Source of the DNA: Lachnoclostridium phytofermentans ISDg
GTDB lineage: Bacteria > Bacillota > Clostridia > Lachnospirales > Lachnospiraceae
DNA length: 64,000 nt
Assembly: GCF_000018685.1 (NCBI RefSeq)
Contig: NC_010001.1
Span: 3,996,001 to 4,060,000 of the forward strand
Direction: 5' to 3'
Shown here: one piece after another, positions 45,752-54,700 of the stretch
How positions within the stretch are numbered: the stretch's first letter is position 1
Layout: the number at the start of each line of letters is the position of its first letter
The notes under the pieces: generated by a model
Told to the model about the DNA's origin: nothing
Databases searched by the model: none
Seen by the model: the letters and a program-made list of their open reading frames with translations, nothing else
Translations under genes and position numbers: made by a program

Positions 45752-47130
45752 ACAAACAAATGAGTGCTGATTTAGGTAATGGAAAGATCGGTAAGCTTTT
45801 ATTTCAACTATCCGTACCTGCAATCGCAGCACAGATTATTAACGTACTCTACAACATGGTTGACCGTGCTTATATCGGTCATATTCCAGACATAGGTACA
45901 CAGGCGTTAACTGGAGTTGGAGTAACTATGCCAGTAATCATGGCTATCAGTGCCTTTGCAGCTTTAGTTGCTATGGGAAGTGCCCCTAGAGCAGGTATTA
46001 TGCTAGGAAAAAAGGATCCAGAAAGTGCTGAGAAGATTCTTGGAAACTCTTTTTTCTCCTTAATTACCGTGTCAATTATACTAACCGCAGTCATTTTAAT
46101 ATTTGGAGAACCAATTTTAATGATTTTTGGGGCCAGCGAGAATACCATAGGATACGGACTTGACTACCTTAATATCTATGCACTCGGTACCATCTTCGTA
46201 CAAATCACACTTGGTATGAACGCATTTATCTCGACTCAGGGCTTTGCAAAAACTAGTATGTATACGGTGGCTATTGGTGCCATTATTAACATCATCTTAG
46301 ACCCTATCCTAATCTTTGGTTTTGATATGGGGGTAAAGGGTGCTGCATTAGCAACAATACTTTCCCAGGCCGTATCCTGTATCTGGGTAATTCGATTCTT
46401 AATATCGGACAAATCAGTACTTCGGATTAAAAAAGAAAATGTAAGATTTACTCCTAAGATTATGCTTCCATGTATTGCACTTGGACTTTCTCCTTTTATC
46501 ATGCAGTTCACAGAGGCCGTAATTATTGTTTGTTTCAACTCAAGTTTATATAAGTATGGTGGTGATCTCGCAGTAGGAGCGATGACCATCTTAGCCAGTA
46601 TCATGCAATTTTCAATGTTACCACTCCAAGGACTTACCCAAGGTGCCCAACCGATTATTTCTTATAACTTCGGAGCAGGTAATATTGACCGTATAAAAAA
46701 GACTTTTAAAATTTTGGTAACTTCCTGTTTGACTTACTCCACATTGCTTTGGGCAATTGCAATGTTTGTACCAAAGCTATTTATTATAATCTTTGCTAAT
46801 TCACCAGAGCTTATTGATTATACAGTATGGGCAGTTCGTATCTATATGGCGACTTCTTGTATCTTTGGTATTCAAATAGCATGCCAGCAAACTTTTATAG
46901 CGATAGGAAATGCAAAGATTAGTATGTTCCTTGCTTTATTAAGAAAAGTGTTTTTACTCATTCCACTTATCTTCATATTACCAATCTTTATTGAAGATAA
47001 AGTATTTGCAGTTTTCCTAGCTGAGCCAATTGCTGACTTCATAGCTGTTTCGACTACAGCATCGATGTTTATTTACACCTTTAGGAAACTTGGTGTGAAT
47101 AAGGAAAATGCTATAGATGCTGCGAAGTAA
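45748..47130 (+). CDS. MATE-family efflux transporter
   Basis: 460 residues with about twelve membrane spans in two similar halves. The opening LSVPAIAAQIINVLYNMVDRAYIGH and LQGLTQGAQPIISYNFGAG in the second half are MATE signatures. Cation-coupled export of drugs or metabolites. Coupled to the MarR gene by a 4-bp overlap; a terminator hairpin lies 120 bp downstream. Confidence 0.94.
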   Translation: MNKQMSADLGNGKIGKLLFQLSVPAIAAQIINVLYNMVDRAYIGHIPDIGTQALTGVGVTMPVIMAISAFAALVAMGSAPRAGIMLGKKDPESAEKILGNSFFSLITVSIILTAVILIFGEPILMIFGASENTIGYGLDYLNIYALGTIFVQITLGMNAFISTQGFAKTSMYTVAIGAIINIILDPILIFGFDMGVKGAALATILSQAVSCIWVIRFLISDKSVLRIKKENVRFTPKIMLPCIALGLSPFIMQFTEAVIIVCFNSSLYKYGGDLAVGAMTILASIMQFSMLPLQGLTQGAQPIISYNFGAGNIDRIKKTFKILVTSCLTYSTLLWAIAMFVPKLFIIIFANSPELIDYTVWAVRIYMATSCIFGIQIACQQTFIAIGNAKISMFLALLRKVFLLIPLIFILPIFIEDKVFAVFLAEPIADFIAVSTTASMFIYTFRKLGVNKENAIDAAK

Positions 47131-47249
47131 GAGTTCGGAACTTAAGGATCAAAACTCGCATTACCTCAATTTTTACAGAGATATCTAATTGCGGAATGAG
47201 AGCGCCTTATAATAATATAGCCTTATAAATTTAAATACATTTAAACGAC

Positions 47250-47311
47250 TATGCTTCCCTTACGATTATTCTTTAGATTGTAAAACAAAGATCATAGGGA
47301 AGCATATTTAA
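47250..47311 (+). terminator. Terminator of the marR-MATE operon
   Basis: TATGCTTCCCT (47250-47260) pairs with AGGGAAGCATA (47296-47306), followed by TTTAA. Confidence 0.6.
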
Positions 47312-47484
47312 CATGTCAAGTGCTTATATCTTTCGTTGTCTTATATAAATCCACCGTGATATAAATTATCTTCCATCAACATCCCTTCCTTAGATTAGAT
47401 TATCTTTCCGTTCCTTATATATTAATTTCATGTAAGTTATTAATACAGAGAATAAAATACCACCTACCGTATGATAGATGGTCT

Positions 47485-47623
47485 TTAAGCATTAATATAT
47501 GACACTAGTTTCTTTATTACATCTGTATCTTTAGCCTTAATACACGCACCATAATTAATATCATATAGCAACAGAAATGGGCTTCCATTTAAGCTGCATT
47601 CATTACTAATACCACCGCTTTGT
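47485..47623 (-). pseudogene. Possible gene remnant (C-terminal fragment)
   Basis: A minus-strand frame without a start codon encodes a protein-like stretch containing LNGSPFLLLYDINYGACIKA and ends at TAA (47485). An in-frame stop precedes it, and a perfect 12-bp hairpin (47622-47633 with 47642-47653) lies over its 5' side. The composition looks coding, but no family was recognised. Confidence 0.3.
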
Positions 47624-47762
47624 CTTTAAATCGCTTGTATTCGATTTAAAGACGGATGATATGTTATCATAATCCATAGTAATAAATGTTTGGGAATACT
47701 GTTTCTTTAAAATTTCCTACTTCTCATTATTAGTATACTTTATTAATTGTCTTGAGCCAGAT

Positions 47763-48103
47763 ATGCGGCCAATGACACCTAACTATTTAAGAAAGACTAT
47801 GGGAAGGATACTTAAACGCAATAATATGTCACACATATCCCCTTATAATGCTCGACACAGTTTTGGAACAAACATGATGAAAAACGCTGTAAATCCAAAA
47901 AAGTATCTGAAGCAATGCGTCATTCAGCAGTTAAAACAACACTTGATAGATATTCTCACGTGGATGATGAAATGAAAAAAATACATTTGAGGATTACGCA
48001 AATGGCGTCATGTAATAAACTCATAGAAAAACTCATTGAGCACAGGCAAAAAAATAAGACTTCCAAAATGCTGAAAGTCTTGATTTTACTAGAAAGCTGT
48101 TAA
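47763..48103 (+). pseudogene. Tyrosine recombinase remnant, frameshifted
   Basis: The first frame reads MRPMTPNYLRKTMGRILKRN and then SPYNARHSFGTNMMKNAVNPKK, the catalytic HxxR-like box of phage integrases. Translation then leaves frame in a run of six A near 47905. The +1 frame continues SEAMRHSAVKTTLDRYSHVDDEMKK with the second catalytic His and the nucleophilic Tyr. Restoring one A rejoins the two. The N-terminal domains are missing. The fragment runs into the 3' end of tRNA-Thr, the classic attachment site of integrative elements, so it is a relic of an excised or decayed element. Confidence 0.85.
48048..48081 (-). terminator. tRNA-Thr terminator
   Basis: On the minus strand AAGACTT (48081-48075) pairs with AAGTCTT (48062-48056), then A and seven T. 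It lies inside the recombinase remnant. Confidence 0.7.
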
Positions 48104-48167
48104 CGGGAATCGAACCCGTGACCTCCACCTTACCAAGGTGACGCTCTACCGACTGAGCCATAACAGC
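48095..48167 (-). tRNA. tRNA-Thr (anticodon GGT)
   Basis: 73 nt on the minus strand. Acceptor stem GCTGTTA/TAACAGC is perfect. The D-arm is GCTCAGTCGGTAGAGC, anticodon loop TTGGTAA on stem TCACC/GGTGG (anticodon GGT, Thr), T-arm ACGGG-TTCGATT-CCCGT, discriminator T. CCA is not encoded. Confidence 0.96.
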
Positions 48168-48301
48168 TTAACGTTTATTATTACGTCCGAATTGTATGAT
48201 ACCATATTTATAAGTAAAATGCAACATCTAAATGAAATAATTAGCTAAATTGTTTAAATTGTTTTAATATTATCCAAAATTTGTTGATTCTAAATTATTC
48301 C

Positions 48302-48943
48302 TTAACCTTTTCCTTGTAGGTCTTTTAATGCAGTATTAAGCTTACGTTTGATACGCTGCAAACCATTATCGATTGCTTTTGGTTCTTTCTTTAGCATCTG
48401 TGCAATCTTACTGTAGCTATTATCGTTCAGATATAGAGTCAGGATCTTCTTTTCAAAAGAACTTAACGAATCCATCAGTTTCGTTTCCAGCTGAGATGTA
48501 TTTTCTCTGTCAATTAGCATCTCTTCTGGATTCATGCTTCTAGCATGAGCCAAATGAGCTACATATGAGATAGAATCAGCTCCCTCTACATCATTATTGT
48601 AATTCGAACTATCGATTGAGATATAGTTATTTAGTGGCTGATTCTTTTTCGTATTCGAATTCTTGATTGCGGTATACATTTGTCTGGATACGCATAAATC
48701 AGCAAAGGTAAGAAAGGAAGCCTCCTTATCTTTTTGGTAGTCACGAATGGCTTTGTATAAACCTATCATTCCCTCCTGGATTAGATCTTCCCTATCTCCT
48801 CCAATCAAATACAAGGCTTTCGCTTTCTTACGCACTAGATTCTTGTATTTGTCGATTAAATAATCCATCGCTAGGCGGTCATCCCCGCGAATGAGTGAAA
48901 TGATTTCTTCATCACTAATCATCTCATACTGCTTCTTGGACAT
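48302..48943 (-). CDS. sigH: Sporulation sigma factor SigH
   Basis: 213 residues from ATG 48943 (GGAGGGGG upstream). Region 2 is clear (DREDLIQEGMIGLYKAIRDY, then ASFLTFADLCVSRQMYTAIK), as is region 4 with SYSKIAQMLKKEPKAIDNGLQRIKRKL. Length and motifs match Spo0H/SigH, the early sporulation sigma factor of Bacilli and Clostridia. It lies downstream of rlmB as in many Firmicutes, where the order cysS-mrnC-rlmB-sigH is conserved, with a 320-bp gap and a hairpin between. Confidence 0.9.
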   Translation of the reverse strand: MSKKQYEMISDEEIISLIRGDDRLAMDYLIDKYKNLVRKKAKALYLIGGDREDLIQEGMIGLYKAIRDYQKDKEASFLTFADLCVSRQMYTAIKNSNTKKNQPLNNYISIDSSNYNNDVEGADSISYVAHLAHARSMNPEEMLIDRENTSQLETKLMDSLSSFEKKILTLYLNDNSYSKIAQMLKKEPKAIDNGLQRIKRKLNTALKDLQGKG

Positions 48944-49188
48944 TGCTCCCCCTCCTTGTGGTAAAATATTCACATCTACATCGTTCTTACCTTGCCTTTA
49001 TCCACTATTACTGCTTGTTTTGTTACTTCTATCCACTTTTCATGAGAACTATCCACAATTATACGAGACTAGCATACCATTTAAAACGGAGTAACTTTAA
49101 ATTAAATATACAACTATTTTCTCAATTTTTAATGCTAAATATTGGGGCTTTTTTCGAGTTTGCTTTAATAATAGGTCTACAGCATAGG

Positions 49189-49218
49189 AAACCGCCTCTA
49201 TAAATAGAACGGCGGTTT
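49189..49218. terminator. Hairpin between rlmB and sigH
   Basis: AAACCGCC (49189-49196) pairs with GGCGGTTT (49211-49218). The plus side continues TCTTTT; the minus side has no T tract, so read-through from rlmB to sigH is possible. Confidence 0.6.
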
Positions 49219-49263
49219 TCTTTTATCATCTTATCAATTTTCTGTTTAAATAAATTTATTCTT

Positions 49264-50010
49264 TTATTTCGCAAAACTTCTCTGTCTAACAATTTCATAA
49301 GTTAATACACCCATAGCAACAGATGCATTAAGAGAATCGATGTCTCCTACCATAGGAATCTTAGTTACAAAATCACATTTTTCCTTTACAAGTCGAGAAA
49401 CACCCTCTCCTTCACTACCAATTACCAAGCCGATTGGTCCAGTTAGATTCTGACGGTACATCACTTCACCACTCATATCGGCACATACAAACCATAGGCC
49501 TTTTTGTTTTAATTCCTCCATGGTTGCTACAAGGTTGGTAACCTTAGCAACTGGTGTATAATTGATAGCTCCTGCGCTCACCTTAGCTACAGTAGCTGTA
49601 AGTCCTACTGCACGGCGCTTAGGAATAATGATACCATGTGCTCCCGCTTGGTTTGCAGTTCGAAGCATTGCACCTAAGTTATGGGGATCTTCAATTCCAT
49701 CTAATATAATTAAGAATGGTGCTTCTCCCTTTGCTTTTGCAGCCTCTAACAAATCATCAACTTCCGCATATTCATAGGCAGCTGCGTAAGCAATAACCCC
49801 TTGATGTTTCCCTTCTTCAGACATCTGATCAAGACGTTCCTTCTTAACGAATGTAATGATGGTATCGTACTTCTTTGCTTCTCTTAAAATTGATTTAATC
49901 GGACCATCCTGACAGCCATCTAAAATAAATAATCGGTCTATTGTCTTTCCCGCACGAAATGCTTCTAATACAGCATTTCTACCTACCATTGTTAATTCTT
50001 CGTATCTCAT
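49264..50010 (-). CDS. rlmB: 23S rRNA ribose methyltransferase (TrmH/RlmB)
   Basis: 248 residues. The SpoU N-terminal domain (VGRNAVLEAFRAGKTIDRLF) precedes the SPOUT methyltransferase domain with DGIEDPHNLGAMLRTANQAG, IGSEGEGVSRLV and IPMVGDIDSLNASVAMGV, the three motifs of the knotted fold. RlmB methylates a 23S rRNA guanosine (G2251 in E. coli). It follows mrnC by 147 bp and probably belongs to the cys-operon tail. Confidence 0.93.
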   Translation of the reverse strand: MRYEELTMVGRNAVLEAFRAGKTIDRLFILDGCQDGPIKSILREAKKYDTIITFVKKERLDQMSEEGKHQGVIAYAAAYEYAEVDDLLEAAKAKGEAPFLIILDGIEDPHNLGAMLRTANQAGAHGIIIPKRRAVGLTATVAKVSAGAINYTPVAKVTNLVATMEELKQKGLWFVCADMSGEVMYRQNLTGPIGLVIGSEGEGVSRLVKEKCDFVTKIPMVGDIDSLNASVAMGVLTYEIVRQRSFAK

Positions 50011-50157
50011 TTAACCTCCATAAATATATGTGAGAATCTTTTTTACACAATCTTTAAGCATACCCCTATCGTTTTAAAACATCGCTGGTATGAAATGTAT
50101 TTCTTCACATTTTTAACGTAATGCCTTTTTATTGTTACACGAACAATCTAGAAGACA

Positions 50158-50592
50158 TCAAACAAGTAAATCGGTTTTAGTCAAACCTTCCTTAACCAAA
50201 TAGAGAATTCGCTCCATCTGCTCCGTCATATACAGGTAACCTATCATAGCTTCAAATCCGGTTGCTATTCGATAATCAGTCACAGATGCATTCTTTGCCG
50301 TTGTGACAGACTTAGCATTTCTTCCTCGTTTGAATACACCAAGTTCCTCCTCGGTTAATATATCCTGTATTGCATGGAGGATTTCCTTCTGTGCAGTTGC
50401 TTTTACTAAGCTACTAGCTTTTTGATGCAGTTTATTTACCTGTGAATTACCCTTCTCTACTAGCATCGTACGAATGATTAAATCATAGATGCCATCCCCA
50501 ATATATGCTAGGGTGAGTGGAGAATAGGTTTTAATATCAGTCTCTGGGAGTGCAAAGGTATCACGTACCCTAGCGATTAAGCTCTCTTCCAT
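50158..50592 (-). CDS. mrnC: Mini-ribonuclease III
   Basis: 144 residues. An RNase III catalytic domain without a double-stranded-RNA-binding domain: SPLTLAYIGDGIYDLIIR carries the Asp/Glu core and TGFEAMIGYLY the second acidic motif. Processes 23S rRNA ends in Firmicutes. The start overlaps the cysS stop by 16 bp, indicating translational coupling. Confidence 0.93.
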   Translation of the reverse strand: MEESLIARVRDTFALPETDIKTYSPLTLAYIGDGIYDLIIRTMLVEKGNSQVNKLHQKASSLVKATAQKEILHAIQDILTEEELGVFKRGRNAKSVTTAKNASVTDYRIATGFEAMIGYLYMTEQMERILYLVKEGLTKTDLLV

Positions 50593-51989
50593 TTTACTCC
50601 TTCTCTGGTATCTTCTAAGATAATTCCCTTTTCAAGGAGAAGATTTCTAATCTCATCTGATTTCGCAAAGTCTTTTGCTTTTCTGGCACTTTGTCTATCC
50701 GCAATGAGTTGTTCGATTTCTTCGTCCAGAATTTCTGCTTTTTTCTCTGTTTCCAATCCAAGTATATCACAAAATGTCGTGATATTGGAAAGAACTTTTT
50801 GAATCATTTCTACACTGCTCTCTACTGTTACATACGTATTTGATAACTTTACCATCTCAAAGATAGAACTAATAGCATCCGCAGTATTAAAGTCATCATC
50901 CATCGCGTCTTCGAACTTTTTAATTAGTGCATCAAATTCCTTCAAAAGAGTGCTTTCAGACTCTGTTAATTCAGTTGAAAGCTCACCTTTCTCAGCTTTT
51001 ACTTTCGCTAAGAAGTGAAGCTGTTCTACTGCGGTTTGGATACGCTCTAAACCATTTTTTGATGATTCTATAATATCACGGCTAAAATTAATCGGGCTTC
51101 GATAATTTACGCTTAATAGGAAGAAACGAAGTACAGCCGGTGCATACTCTGCGAAGATTTCACGTACAGTAAAGAAATTTCCTTCGGATTTTGACATCTT
51201 CTTATTATCAACGTTTAAAAACCCATTATGCATCCAATACTTTGCGAATTCTTTACCAGTGCAGCATTCAGTTTGAGCGATTTCATTCTCATGATGCGGG
51301 AAAATTAGGTCTTCACCGCCTGCATGAATATCAATCTGATCTCCAAGATATTTTTTACTCATAACAGAACACTCAATATGCCAGCCTGGTCTACCATCAC
51401 ACCAAGGCGCACTCCAAGCAGGCTCGCCAACTTTCTTTGGTTTCCAAAGAACGAAATCCATTGGATCATCTTTCTCATCTGCTACTGCAATTCGCGCGCC
51501 TGCCTCTAGATCGTCTATATTTTTCTTTGATAACTTACCATATTGCTTAAAACTTCTTGTCTTAAAGTAAACGGTTCCATTTTTTTCGTAAGCATGACCT
51601 TTCTCTATGAGTTCTTCAATCATGTCAATCATACCATCGATTTCTTCTGTTGCCTTTGGTCTGGTTGTTACCGGTAATACATTAAGAGCTTCAGTATCTT
51701 TTAAGTATTCCTTGATGTAACGTTCTGAGATTTCATGTGCAGAAACCCCTTCTTCGTTTGCTTTTTTAATTATTTTATCATCAACATCAGTAAAATTAGA
51801 TACGAAATTAACATCATATCCTTTATACTCTAGATATCGTCTTACCGTATCGAATACGACTACTGGTCTTGCATTTCCTATGTGGATATAATTATAAACA
51901 GTCGGGCCGCATACATACATGCTAACTTTACCTTCCTGTAAGGGTATGAATTCTTCTTTAGCTTTTGTTAATGTGTTGTATATCTTCAT
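50577..51989 (-). CDS. cysS: Cysteinyl-tRNA synthetase
   Basis: 470 residues, standard length. Class I synthetase charging tRNA-Cys. Zinc ligand Cys and HIGH-like motif in CGPTVYNYIHIGNARPVVVFD, the zinc-site segment WHIECSVMS, the HHENEIAQ box and KMSKSEGN are present. Second gene of the T-box controlled cysE-cysS-mrnC unit, 49 bp after cysE. Confidence 0.98.
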   Translation of the reverse strand: MKIYNTLTKAKEEFIPLQEGKVSMYVCGPTVYNYIHIGNARPVVVFDTVRRYLEYKGYDVNFVSNFTDVDDKIIKKANEEGVSAHEISERYIKEYLKDTEALNVLPVTTRPKATEEIDGMIDMIEELIEKGHAYEKNGTVYFKTRSFKQYGKLSKKNIDDLEAGARIAVADEKDDPMDFVLWKPKKVGEPAWSAPWCDGRPGWHIECSVMSKKYLGDQIDIHAGGEDLIFPHHENEIAQTECCTGKEFAKYWMHNGFLNVDNKKMSKSEGNFFTVREIFAEYAPAVLRFFLLSVNYRSPINFSRDIIESSKNGLERIQTAVEQLHFLAKVKAEKGELSTELTESESTLLKEFDALIKKFEDAMDDDFNTADAISSIFEMVKLSNTYVTVESSVEMIQKVLSNITTFCDILGLETEKKAEILDEEIEQLIADRQSARKAKDFAKSDEIRNLLLEKGIILEDTREGVKWKRA

Positions 51990-52038
51990 ACGTTTCTCCT
52001 TCTTATTTATTGTATATAAATTAGTATTACCAATTTTT

Positions 52039-52707
52039 TTATTGTTTTTGTTCTAGTGCTTCTATTCTTTGCTTCATATCTCTTAATTCGGAACAAAGAC
52101 GTTCATTTTCTTTTTGTAATTGCTCACAATCATTACGAACTGGGTCTGGTAAATGTACTTGATCCATCTCTTCTCTTGGCACCTTTTGATTATTCCTCTT
52201 CACAACACGACCTGGAACACCAACAACAGTGGAATTCGGCGGTACCTCTGACAATACAACAGAACCTGCACCTATTTTCGAATTTTCACCAACCGTAAAA
52301 GAACCAAGTACCTTCGCTCCAGCACTTATCATTACATTATCTCCGATCGTTGGATGACGTTTTCCTTGTTCCTTGCCAGTTCCTCCAAGTGTAACTCCCT
52401 GATAAAGGGTAACATTATCACCTATAATTGCTGTCTCTCCAATTACTACGCCATGTCCGTGATCAATAAATAATCCCTTTCCTATCGTAGCACCAGGATG
52501 AATCTCTATCCCAGTTTTTCTAACGGTACGTTGTGAATACCATCTTGCTAAGAAATAATGTTTTCTAGTATATAACCAATGAGCAACACGGTGCCTTAAT
52601 AATGCTTTAAAGGTTGGGTAAAGAAAAACTTCCCAATTTGACTTTATAGCAGCATCTCTCTCTCGTATTACTTTCATTTCTTCTTTCACATAACGGAAGA
52701 ATCCCAT
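52039..52707 (-). CDS. cysE: Serine O-acetyltransferase
   Basis: 222 residues, the short Firmicutes form. Makes O-acetylserine, the carbon skeleton for cysteine. The left-handed beta-helix of hexapeptide repeats spans about 60-165: GIEIHPGATIGKGLFIDHG, GVVIGETAIIGDNVTLYQG and GSVVLSEVPPNSTVVGVPGR. The C-terminus adds a coiled coil (EQLQKENERLCSELRDMKQ). First gene after the Cys T-box, so it is induced when tRNA-Cys is uncharged. Confidence 0.97.
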   Translation of the reverse strand: MGFFRYVKEEMKVIRERDAAIKSNWEVFLYPTFKALLRHRVAHWLYTRKHYFLARWYSQRTVRKTGIEIHPGATIGKGLFIDHGHGVVIGETAIIGDNVTLYQGVTLGGTGKEQGKRHPTIGDNVMISAGAKVLGSFTVGENSKIGAGSVVLSEVPPNSTVVGVPGRVVKRNNQKVPREEMDQVHLPDPVRNDCEQLQKENERLCSELRDMKQRIEALEQKQ

Positions 52708-52840
52708 AATATTACCCCCCTATGTTAACACTACCATCCCTGTTTTAGCAATAGAAATGCACTTTTCTAATTTAAAGGTAATCGAAACGCAATATCCTAT
52801 AATTAAGAAAAAGTAATCTTCGCGGACTATTCCTTGTCAT

Positions 52841-53075
52841 GAACAAAAAAAACTTCGTCTCTTAATCTAAGAGACGAAGTAATCCGCGGTTCCACTCAAA
52901 TTCGCATAATAGCGAGCTCAAAACAGGTAACGGCTGTAACCGAGTTAAGCTACTCTCTTCGCCTAACCAGCTCACGGATGCACTTCGCTTATAAGAAATT
53001 CAAGAATGCTTTCAGCCGGTGACATTCCCTCTCTGTGATTTCAGAATAAGCTACTCTTTCCGATCAATGCTTTTC
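52841..53075 (-). promoter_or_regulatory. T-box riboswitch, Cys specifier
   Basis: The minus-strand leader contains AGGGAATG and the stem I elements, the T-box sequence GTGGAACCGCGGATT (about 52893-52879), and a terminator ACTTCGTCTC/GAGACGAAGT followed by TTTTTT. The specifier loop reads TGC (52982-52980) followed by A, matching cysteine and the downstream cysE and cysS. Uncharged tRNA-Cys would stabilise the antiterminator. Confidence 0.92.
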
Positions 53076-53090
53076 ACATATTTTGTAATT

Positions 53091-53119
53091 ATTCTATGAA
53101 AAGATTTTGCTTTTGTCAA
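53091..53119 (-). promoter_or_regulatory. Promoter of the cys T-box operon
   Basis: TTGACA (53119-53114), 17-bp spacer, TAGAAT (53096-53091) on the minus strand, directly upstream of the T-box. Confidence 0.82.
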
Positions 53120-53149
53120 CCTAAATTTCAGATAAGACAAACCAAATTA

Positions 53150-53728
53150 TCATTTATTCCTGCAACATCCCTGACAACCAGAACAGTTTTTTGTTTCTGT
53201 GGCTTCAGGATCATAAACATATGCAACACTATCTGTACCATCGTACGCATAGTTATCAACTGTATTTAACAAACAAATTGCCTGAGCGGAAATTCCATCC
53301 CCGCTACCAGTAAAGCCAAGTCCTTCTTCTGTAGTTGCCTTGACATTAACCTGTTTTTCTGAGATATGAAGAGTTTTTGCAATATTAGTAACCATTTGAG
53401 GAATGTACTGTGCCATCTTTGGTCGCTGTGCGATGATTGTAGCATCGATGTTCCCAATGATATAACATTCTTTCTCAACTAATTCTTTCACTTTTTCTAA
53501 TAAAACTATACTTGAAACACCTTCATACTCTTTTGATGTATCTGGAAAATGCTTTCCTATATCTCCAAGCGCTGCAGCACCAAGGATGGCATCCATAATG
53601 GCATGAACTAAAACGTCTGCATCTGAATGACCTAACAAACCCTTTTCATAAGGTACCGTAACGCCTCCTATAATTAAATCGCGTCCTTCTACTAATTTAT
53701 GAACATCATAACCCATTCCTATTCTCAT
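53150..53728 (-). CDS. ispF: IspF with Cys-rich C-terminal tail
   Basis: 192 residues; the family norm is about 157. Forms 2-C-methyl-D-erythritol 2,4-cyclodiphosphate in the non-mevalonate pathway. Zinc ligands Asp8 and His10 (GYDVHKL) and His42 (LLGHSDADVLVHA) are present, as are DIDATII...RPKM and TTEEGLGFTGSGDGISAQA. The extra ~35 residues end ETKNCSGCQGCCRNK, four Cys in CxxCxxCC, which is not part of the enzyme fold and suggests a bound metal. The gene precedes the cys operon on the same strand but has its own downstream region. Confidence 0.95.
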   Translation of the reverse strand: MRIGMGYDVHKLVEGRDLIIGGVTVPYEKGLLGHSDADVLVHAIMDAILGAAALGDIGKHFPDTSKEYEGVSSIVLLEKVKELVEKECYIIGNIDATIIAQRPKMAQYIPQMVTNIAKTLHISEKQVNVKATTEEGLGFTGSGDGISAQAICLLNTVDNYAYDGTDSVAYVYDPEATETKNCSGCQGCCRNK

Positions 53729-53795
53729 AAGGATTCCTTTCTAACGCTTGCGCTATGTGTATCATAAAACATTTTGACTAAGAAAACAAGGGGCA

Positions 53796-54236
53796 TTAGC
53801 AAACATATTTTCCTTCCATAAGTTTACCCATTAACCTAGTACGATATTCTGATGGATTAAGACCGGTGCTTCTACGGAATACCTTGGTAAAATAATTATT
53901 ATCGGTGTATCCAACTCTAGCACCAATCTCCTTAATACTAATATTTTGTTTTAACATCAATTGCTTTGCTATTCTAATGCGATATTGTGTAAGATATACT
54001 GTAAAATTTACATGAAAACACTGCTTAAATAACCTACTAAAATAAGCTTCGGAATAACACATAGTCTTAGCTGCATCTTGAAGTGAGATGTCCTTCGAAT
54101 AATTTTCCTGAATGTATCTCTGCATCTGAGCAGCTATTTGTGCGAAGTAAGTTCCTTGCTCCAAATCCTCCGCTTGTACTCTGCATTCTTCCACTCGGTC
54201 CATTTTCTCATCCTCTATTAACATTACATTGTACAT
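53796..54236 (-). CDS. AraC-type protein with vestigial receiver
   Basis: 146 residues from ATG 54236 (AAAGGAG upstream). The first ten residues MYNVMLIEDE match the start of a YesN-type receiver domain, but the rest of the receiver is absent: the sequence passes to a linker (VEECRVQAEDLEQ) and then a complete AraC DNA-binding domain (about 45-140) with two helix-turn-helix units (ISLQDAAKTMCYSEAYFSRLF and ISIKEIGARVGYTDNNYFTK). It cannot be phosphorylated as a normal response regulator. No kinase is adjacent. Target genes unknown. Confidence 0.85.
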   Translation of the reverse strand: MYNVMLIEDEKMDRVEECRVQAEDLEQGTYFAQIAAQMQRYIQENYSKDISLQDAAKTMCYSEAYFSRLFKQCFHVNFTVYLTQYRIRIAKQLMLKQNISIKEIGARVGYTDNNYFTKVFRRSTGLNPSEYRTRLMGKLMEGKYVC

Positions 54237-54399
54237 TCCTAAATCTCCTTTCTTAGGCACTTACCGCAAGTATATACAGAATTCTAACTTCCTCATCTGC
54301 TCCCTATCACGATTCCTAAGTTTTCATTCGTTCTTGCATTTAATATATCTGGGGTCTCACACTGCCTTTTCCCCGAACATAAGCAGTATGATTTACTAT

Positions 54400-54428
54400 A
54401 TTTTATATGATAACATGAATTTCGTTAA
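54400..54428 (-). promoter_or_regulatory. Possible promoter of the AraC-type gene
   Basis: TTAACG (54428-54423), 17-bp spacer, TAAAAT (54405-54400) on the minus strand. Weak -35; about 160 bp before the gene. No other feature is seen in 54237-54620. Confidence 0.4.
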
Positions 54429-54625
54429 GTTGGTGTTAAGATTCTCATTATCTCTACTAATTTACTAGGAATTGTGACAATTTTTATAAAATCCCTGTAT
54501 GGAGTTACACCTTACAAAAGAATCTTCTATACTAATATACCATCCTGGCTCTATGTACAAAGTTCGTGCTCACATGAGAATCAATAAAATTATTTTATAA
54601 TATATAAATTTAGTTTAATTAAAAA

Positions 54626-54682
54626 GGCCATTATTAAGTAGCACATAAGAATCTCTTCTTAATAGCATACCTAATAATGGCT
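54626..54682 (-). terminator. Terminator after the DUF1284 gene
   Basis: GGCCATTATTA (54626-54636) pairs with TAATAATGGCT (54672-54682); on the minus strand it is followed by TTTTTAATT. Confidence 0.8.
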
Positions 54683-54700
54683 GTCCCTTTGATAACCGCA

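Noticed and set aside
53150..53190. Frameshift origin of the IspF Cys-rich tail
   Set aside because: The tail is in frame with a normal upstream sequence and a clean stop; nothing in the DNA indicates read-through of a lost stop.
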